Source: Spirogloea muscicola
Lineage: Eukaryota; Streptophyta; Zygnematophyceae; Spirogloeales; Spirogloeaceae
Length of the DNA: 60,081 nt
NCBI GenBank assembly: GCA_009602725.1
Contig: WELB01000002.1
Coordinates: forward strand, 1,598,237 to 1,658,317
Direction: 5' to 3'
This document shows, piece after piece, positions 54,934-60,081 of the stretch. How positions within the stretch are numbered: the first letter of the stretch is position 1; every line of letters begins with the position of its first letter. The position numbers and the translations under genes are program-made. The notes below the pieces were generated by a model that saw nothing but the letters and a program-made list of their open reading frames with translations, did not search any database and had not been told where the DNA came from.

Positions 54934-55790
54934 TCAATATGGGGGTGAATTTTTGAGGAGGGGGTTTGCCAATCGTGCCCGCAGACGCTCCACCTCCTGC
55001 CTGCAATGCAAAACAGTCAGAGAAAGTGGTAACAGTGCCAGTCAGCATGAGAACAAGCCGTCAATGCACCGTAGGAAATAAGATGGCAGCCGGGGAAAGG
55101 AAAACAACCAAGCATAGAGGCGACTGCCACAGCAAGGTCTGTTTGCCTATTGCCAAGATCACTAGTAGATTGAGATTTCATAATGTAGGTACCTGAACTC
55201 ATGCACTTTCTCACTCTCAATCCTGCTCGCCAGGTATGCGAAGAAGCGGTCCTCAAAGCAGTGCGGCCTGCACCGCGAGCACCAAGCGACGAAGTGAGAG
55301 GAGCGTCGGGCCACGGCAGAGATTGTGGGCAGCGCAGCCTGTGCCTCGGTGGGCGGCAGGGTTTAGGGGTCGGCAGCCGAGGCAGCACCTGTATTTGTCG
55401 GCGACGTCGCCAAAGCGGGCCTTCTCCGCCCGCAGCAGCGCATCGAACATCTCGTCGTTCCCAGGCTGCCGCATGCACGGCTTGCGCTCCATCAGCCGCT
55501 GTACACGGAGGTGGGCAGGCTGTCACAAGTCCCTACCATGAACGGCGGCTTTTATGCGACAATGCAGCGAAAGGGACCTGCCTGGCCGCGCACCTCTGGC
55601 CCGGAGGAGGCGGCGGGGGCCTGACCAGCCGGCGGCGGCGGCGTTCTCCAGCTCGTCTCGCCGGTGGCGGTGTTCCAGTAGTATGGCTGCGCCAGACGGG
55701 AAGCCGCGGGGTTCAAAGAGCGGGCTGGAGCCGGGCCGGGCGACGACGGCGAGCCGCCGAGACGGCATAAGGTGTCTCGTTGATGACTCT
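54934..55790 (-). CDS. Small WW-motif/coiled-coil protein (5' end uncertain)
   Basis: Minus exons with matching phases are ~55790-55583, 55498-55389, 55267-55193 and 55000-54934 (stop). The first contains QPYYWNTATGETSWRTPPPP, the second half of a WW domain (aromatic pair, G-E-T-S-W, Pro) that binds proline-rich ligands. The rest reads RLMERKPCMRQPGNDEMFDA, LLRAEKARFGDVADKYRPHC, FEDRFFAYLASRIESEKVHE and FRQEVERLRARLANP, ending in a short coiled coil. The first intron would need a GC donor (CAG|GCAGGT). The start codon was not found. A single N at 55899 lies just upstream. The partner is unknown. Confidence 0.55.
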
Positions 55791-56169
55791 AGATGGCTGC
55801 GGTCAGACGGCGGACCTTGCCGGAGGCCGGGTCCTGGACCTCCCGCCATTCGGCGCAGCAGCCGGGCCGCCGGAGCCGGGCCGCCGGCGCCGCCGGGTNA
55901 TGGAAGCCGTATGGGAAATGCCACAGTCAGGACATGAAGGTGCTAGCAGCTACCCACAGCTTATTATCGGAAATTCTTGAGCATGACTGATGTGAGTGAG
56001 ATTGCAGCGCTCCAGGATTGGCTGGCTGTAATAGAATGACCCCTGAAGGGCTTGTGATGATTGTCGGAAACCATTCTCTGGGTATACGTGACAGATATAA
56101 ACATTTTCTTTGAAGAATGAGAACCCCCGAGCTGGCAGCGCTCTTAAGTGCTGCTCGCTCGCCCACACC

Positions 56170-56445
56170 ATGTTTGCGCATGCCACAGCTTACAGAGGGG
56201 GCCTCCTGTCGAGGAACTTCTACCAAGCGGCGCTCGAAGATGCGGAGGCGCTGCGCACGGCGCTCTCCTTGGCGGGCCAGCCTGGGCTGGGCAAGCGCAC
56301 GCGCCGCGTGCTGGACGGGGAAGGAAGCAGTGCGGTAGCGCCAGCAGCAACAGAGATGGCGGCAGCTGCACCGGCTGCGGCAGAGGAGCTGCACAGCCTC
56401 AAGGCCAAGGTCGCGCAGCTGGAAAGCGAGTTGAGACAGGCCGCT

Positions 56446-56481
<36 letters not shown>

Positions 56482-57797
56482 GTCCCCGGCGCCGCCGCCG
56501 GCGTCGTCCCAGCGACTGGCTGTGGTCCAGGCCGAACCAGCGGCGTCGAGTGTAGCGGGGGCTGCGGCCAGCGCCGTCGCAGTGGGAGGACGAACTGACG
56601 ACGTGTTGACGGCGTGTGGTGCCTTACAGGCGCATATCGACCGGTTGGCGCTGTATAACCTCCTGTACGGCACCGCCTTCATAGTCGTGGGCATCGTGGC
56701 CATGGTCTTCCCGGCCATCTTCACCGTCGCCATCGAGCAGTTCATCGGTGAGCTGCCCCGCTTTCCTTATATTGCTTGGCTGTGCTGTCGACGGTGTCCT
56801 CCTCGAACGGTCGAGCACCATGCTTACCCAGTTTTTGTGATTGGTGTCGAGTCGTGCGCTTCAGCCTGGCTGCTGGTCATCGGCGGCATCGCCACGCTGC
56901 TGCACACGTTCCTCATCTGCGGCGCGCCTGGCACCGTCGCCTTCCTCCTCCTCGGCCTCCTCCACCTCAGCGTCGGCCTCTGGCTCCTCATCTCCCCCAT
57001 CCAGGGCATCGTCTCCCTCACGTTCGTTGTCGCTGGCTGGTTCCTCGCTTACGTACGCGCCCACGCTGACAGAACCCTCGTGCTGCATCGTTGCTCTCGA
57101 TGCATGGCCGGCCGCACGCTTGAGACACGTTGATCAGCATGCAGCTTAACTGGGTTTGACACACTAATTAAGGCCTTCTTCTGTATGCAAAGGCCATGTG
57201 ACCACTCATGGTAACATTGTAAACAGTCAGGATTGATTATCGTTCATGCTAGTGTGTACCATCATTCTGTTGGTATTGCTGGCATACTGACAGCTGTGGG
57301 TTTGGCTTGACATTTGTGGCTCGCAGGGCATCTTCAAGCTCGTGCTGGCATGCAGCATGAGCAACGTGGCAACCTGGCCTGCAGTGCTTGTCAGCGGCCT
57401 GCTCTCGATCGTGCTCGCATTCACCATCCTAGGCCTCTTCCCGTCCAGCTCTCTGTGGGTCCTCGGCTTGCTCTTCGGCGCCAACCTTACCGTATCCGGC
57501 ATCTCGCTGCTCCTCATCTCCCTCATGGCCTACCTTGGTGAGTACGACCCTCCCAACCCTTCATGCCCGCACGGGGCTTTCCAGTACCCCCCTCCATTCT
57601 CCATGCAGTACAGCTTTGCTTTTCCATCCGAGCCAGCGGCACCTCTCACTTCTGCTGCAGACAGGCTCGTTCGCTACTTGCTGTGCTTGCAAAGCAGTGG
57701 GTTGGAGTCCAAGCACGACAATGCCCGCCACTGTGATGCAGCCAAGCGGGGGCAGGAGCAGGCCAGGGAGCCATTGGTGGCGCCGGGCTCCGTGTGA
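56170..57797 (+). CDS. HdeD/DUF308-like multi-pass membrane protein
   Basis: Exons 56170-56747, 56832-57052, 57327-57537 and 57661-57797 (stop TGA). The phases agree from the membrane part on. The first exon encodes a helical region (EELHSLKAKVAQLESELRQ, coiled coil), then a GCC-triplet run. The membrane part follows as pairs of hydrophobic helices: LYGTAFIVVGIVAMVFPAIF, WLLVIGGIATLLHTFLI, VAFLLLGLLHLSVGLWLLIS, IVSLTFVVAGWFLAY and WVLGLLFGANLTVSGISLLL. This Gly-rich helix-hairpin pattern is typical of HdeD (acid-resistance) proteins. Between coiled coil and helices the frame changes across the GCC run: a sequence error or a tiny intron. The tail is hydrophilic (REPLVAPGSV). The coiled-coil extension is unlike bacterial HdeD. 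Confidence 0.65.
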
Positions 57798-57799
57798 AA

Positions 57800-58870
57800 G
57801 TTTGGTGGGCCTAGGAGACATCGCTTTCCAAGAAACGACTTGGTAATTTAGCTGCAGTCAAAAGGAGAGCAGCTCAAGCACTTGCTACTGCTTGACGAAA
57901 GTGCAAAACTGGCAGGGTAGGATAAGGATAGTTGCAGTGGTGCCAGAGATCACATTGAGCAGCATTGCCCGTGTGAATGGACCTTCTTGAGAGATACACC
58001 TGACAAAGAACTAGCCGGCTGTCGCAGTGTGCCACAGTGCACCACGGCAGACCCGGTTGCACATACTCAAGTAAATGGGGGCCGTTGAGCAAGTCGTGAA
58101 CACCGGCAGCGTAGTTTGTCCAGTAGGATCCTGTGTAAGCTTGAAGTTGTCAAGAAAAGGATGCTTTGAGCCAAAGACATGACAACGGCATCGCATAGCT
58201 GTTGCTACCGACATGGTTTACATTCTGCAAACTAGTTTTCCACCAATCCTAGGTGATGGGGTGTAAGGAACGGGTCTTCATGCATCAAGCTCTATCAACA
58301 AGCAAGATTTGTAAAGCCTGGTCGAGTTGTTATACTTGCAACGTCAGTCAATGAAGCTTGCTGATCACTTTAGTGTCAATGTGGGAAATGCACCACGGCA
58401 GGTAACAAGTGCTTGAGTTGCAAGGCCATCAGTAACTATTAGTCAGCTGATCACAATGTGTAAGCATTGAGTAAGCAAATCCTTATCCTGGGTAAATTCC
58501 GCAAGCTGAGACGAACAACCCATTCATATCAGTCCATAAGTAATTTAACTTCTACAAGCATGGGCCAAAAATCATAAGCAACTTATTGAATATGTGCACG
58601 TTATCTGATACAGTAGCAACTGCAATGATGCCAGTGGAAACTAAAATAAATCGAAGATGGTACATATGTTGAAGAACCCGCGAGGGCACTTCCATCATCT
58701 AGCACCTGCATAGTGGCACATCTTGGGCAATGGGCCTATTGTCCTGTTATTGTTGCCCTTAGATACACCACTTTATTGTGGTCCGCTTTCTGTAGCTACT
58801 GACTCAGCAGCAAGCACGCTACATATATCTGTCTGTCATAGCCTTGGGTCTGCTCCCTTTTGCAGGGGCA
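57800..58870. other. Intergenic, no gene recognised
   Basis: About 1 kb of AT-richer sequence. Frames of up to 77 codons have no domain. It presumably holds the 3' UTRs of the converging HdeD-like (+) and LysM-Kazal (-) genes. Confidence 0.5.
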
Positions 58871-58878
58871 ATCACCAG

Positions 58879-58915
58879 CGCCCTTGCCTTCAAATCTGTA
58901 GGCAAGGCAAGGGCG
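58879..58915. repeat. Perfect 12-bp inverted repeat, 13-base loop
   Basis: CGCCCTTGCCTT (58879-58890) and AAGGCAAGGGCG (58904-58915) are exact reverse complements. The repeat lies about 160 bp beyond the stop codon of the minus-strand LysM-Kazal gene, so it may be in its 3' UTR or terminator region. Confidence 0.85.
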
Positions 58916-59075
58916 TGGGGGTTGGCAAGACAGCGATGGTCATTTATGACCAGTAAAGCACAGAGAGCCGGCGTAGCAGCGAGCGGCCCTGCAGCGAGCA
59001 AGTCACTATTGTAGGCTTACATCCTAGTGTACAGAGGGTGGAGGTCTGCTAGTTGTGGGCTTGCAGCAGCGAGCA

Positions 59076-60081
59076 CTAGCACTTGTAGGCGCGGCACGCA
59101 GTGAAGCAGGCCCTGAAGGCGGGTGTGCCGTAGCCAAGGCCGTAGCAGCAGCGCTGGCACTCGGCGAGGTAGTCGATGCAGCTGAACGAGAGCGGCGGGA
59201 ATGGTGGGTAGTGACACTGATAAACGCTGCAGTAAGCCGGCGCCGTAGAGCCGGGGCCACCGAAGCAGCGGCCGCCGCAGCCGGCCAGGCACGGCTGGCA
59301 GGTTCCGTCGGGCTGCCGAGGGAACGTGGGCGTGGCGAATGCGCACAGTGCGTCGCAGAGGCTCGGGTACAGCGTGCCATCCCAGCCGCAGACGGGTGTG
59401 CCGCCGCTGGCTGAGCAGCCGCACTGCCGTGCCGGCTGCCACTGGCACGGCACCTGCAGGGCAAGGAAGACGGGCGTTGATGAAAGCTGCTAAGACAGAC
59501 AGTCCTCAGAGTCCTCAGGACTGGGATGGGGCCCCATGGCGCGCGGTCAGAGTGGCCAGCATTGCAGCAAGGCGACGCACATCGAGAAGCTGGCCGGCGA
59601 GCACGGTCGCGTTGTTGCAGTCGGGCAGGGCGTTGCGCCAGCAGATGGCCGCGGGGCTGGCCACAGGGCCGCACGTCGCCGCCAGCGCCGAGGCCGCAGC
59701 TGCCAGCGGAGCACCCGCTGCTGGGACGGCATAGGGCAGGACGCCCGCGTAAGCCGTGGCATTGGCCGGCGGCGCCACGCACACGAGCTGCCCGACCTGG
59801 AGGCCAGTGGGGTCTCCGCAGCCTGCGCCCGGGTTGAGGCCGCGGAACTGGGCCTCGGTGAGGCCCGCCGCAGTGGCCACCGAGTGACACGTGTCCAGCA
59901 GCTGCACGCTGTACAGCTGCGAGCAATTGGCGCTGCCTCCGGCGGCTCTCAGCGGCTCGACGCACGGCACGAAGGTGAGCGGCAGCTGCAGGTCGACGCC
60001 GCCGCTGCTGCAGGCGAGGCCGGGGTTGAGCGCCGCCAGCGCGGCTACGGTTGTCCCGGCGGCCGCCGCCGCGCACGTGCA
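59076..60081 (-). CDS. LysM-Kazal extracellular protein (5' end outside the window)
   Basis: Minus strand, two exon segments: from the window edge to about 59.51 kb, and 59453-59076 (stop). The first carries a partial LysM (AALAALNPGLACSSGGVDLQ) and a full LysM (CSQLYSVQLLDTCHSVATAA, GLNPGAGCGDPTGLQVGQLV). LysM modules bind N-acetylglucosamine-containing glycans. A Cys-containing linker (ICWRNALPDCNNATVLAGQL) follows. The last exon begins VPCQWQP and has a Kazal-like motif, CGCSASGGTPVCGWDGTLYP then SLCDALCAF. A Cys-rich end follows (CQRCCYGLGYGTPAFRACF ... CRAYKC). All this implies secretion and disulfides. The donor of the last intron was not resolved. The Kazal part could be a protease inhibitor or just a binding module. 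Confidence 0.75.

Overview
The window is nuclear DNA of a photosynthetic eukaryote, most likely a green alga. The evidence is intron-rich genes with GT-AG and some GC-AG introns, plant-type CCCTAAA telomere-like repeats, a PAA-type (chloroplast) copper ATPase, a Rubisco-LSMT-like SET methyltransferase, LysM and MORN proteins, and non-LTR retroelements carrying a restriction-like endonuclease (RLE). I cannot name the genus. No rRNA, CRISPR array or intact canonical tRNA was seen. Single N's at 20602, 27389, 33520 and 55899 mark unresolved joins. The one at 33520 is followed directly by Illumina adapter sequence.

Layout. From 1 to about 8.4 kb is a nest of 3'-terminal fragments of an RLE retroelement family (subfamily A) in both orientations, with a roughly 120-bp minisatellite. 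About 10.27-11.14 kb (-) holds a MORN-repeat gene. At 12.0 kb is the 3' end of a Ty1/copia element. From 12.3 to 16.4 kb are GC-rich low-complexity DNA, a 42-bp tandem repeat, a 28-bp palindrome and an RLE tail. An unrecognised gene (16.4-17.55 kb, +) is cut off by an RLE element (17.56-20.5 kb, -). From 22.5 to 27.2 kb lies a second RLE subfamily (B). One nearly full-length minus copy faces a plus 3' copy tail to tail, and the plus copy is interrupted by a 63-bp block of degenerate telomeric repeat.

The gene-rich part follows. An O-fucosyltransferase-like gene (28.0-29.5 kb, +) is preceded by a tRNA-like relic. Next come the last exons of an unrecognised, possibly secreted protein (29.9-31.1 kb, -) and a condensation/acyltransferase-superfamily gene (34.06-37.26 kb, +). 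The SET methyltransferase (41.24-44.82 kb, -) has ten exons whose phases sum to a 583-residue protein. After more RLE tails (45.9-49.0 kb) comes the complete PAA-type Cu+ ATPase (49.55-54.52 kb, +), with 12 exons and 964 residues. It is followed by a small WW-motif/coiled-coil gene (54.93-55.8 kb, -), an HdeD/DUF308-like membrane protein (56.17-57.80 kb, +) and a LysM-Kazal secreted protein (59.08 kb to the window end, -).

The genes do not form a pathway. The recurring theme is the RLE retroelement. Its 3' ends, each followed by a short hairpin module with a GGGCTGG...CCAGCCC-type stem, are scattered dozens of times on both strands. They build inverted repeats, interrupt a gene and host a telomere-repeat insertion.
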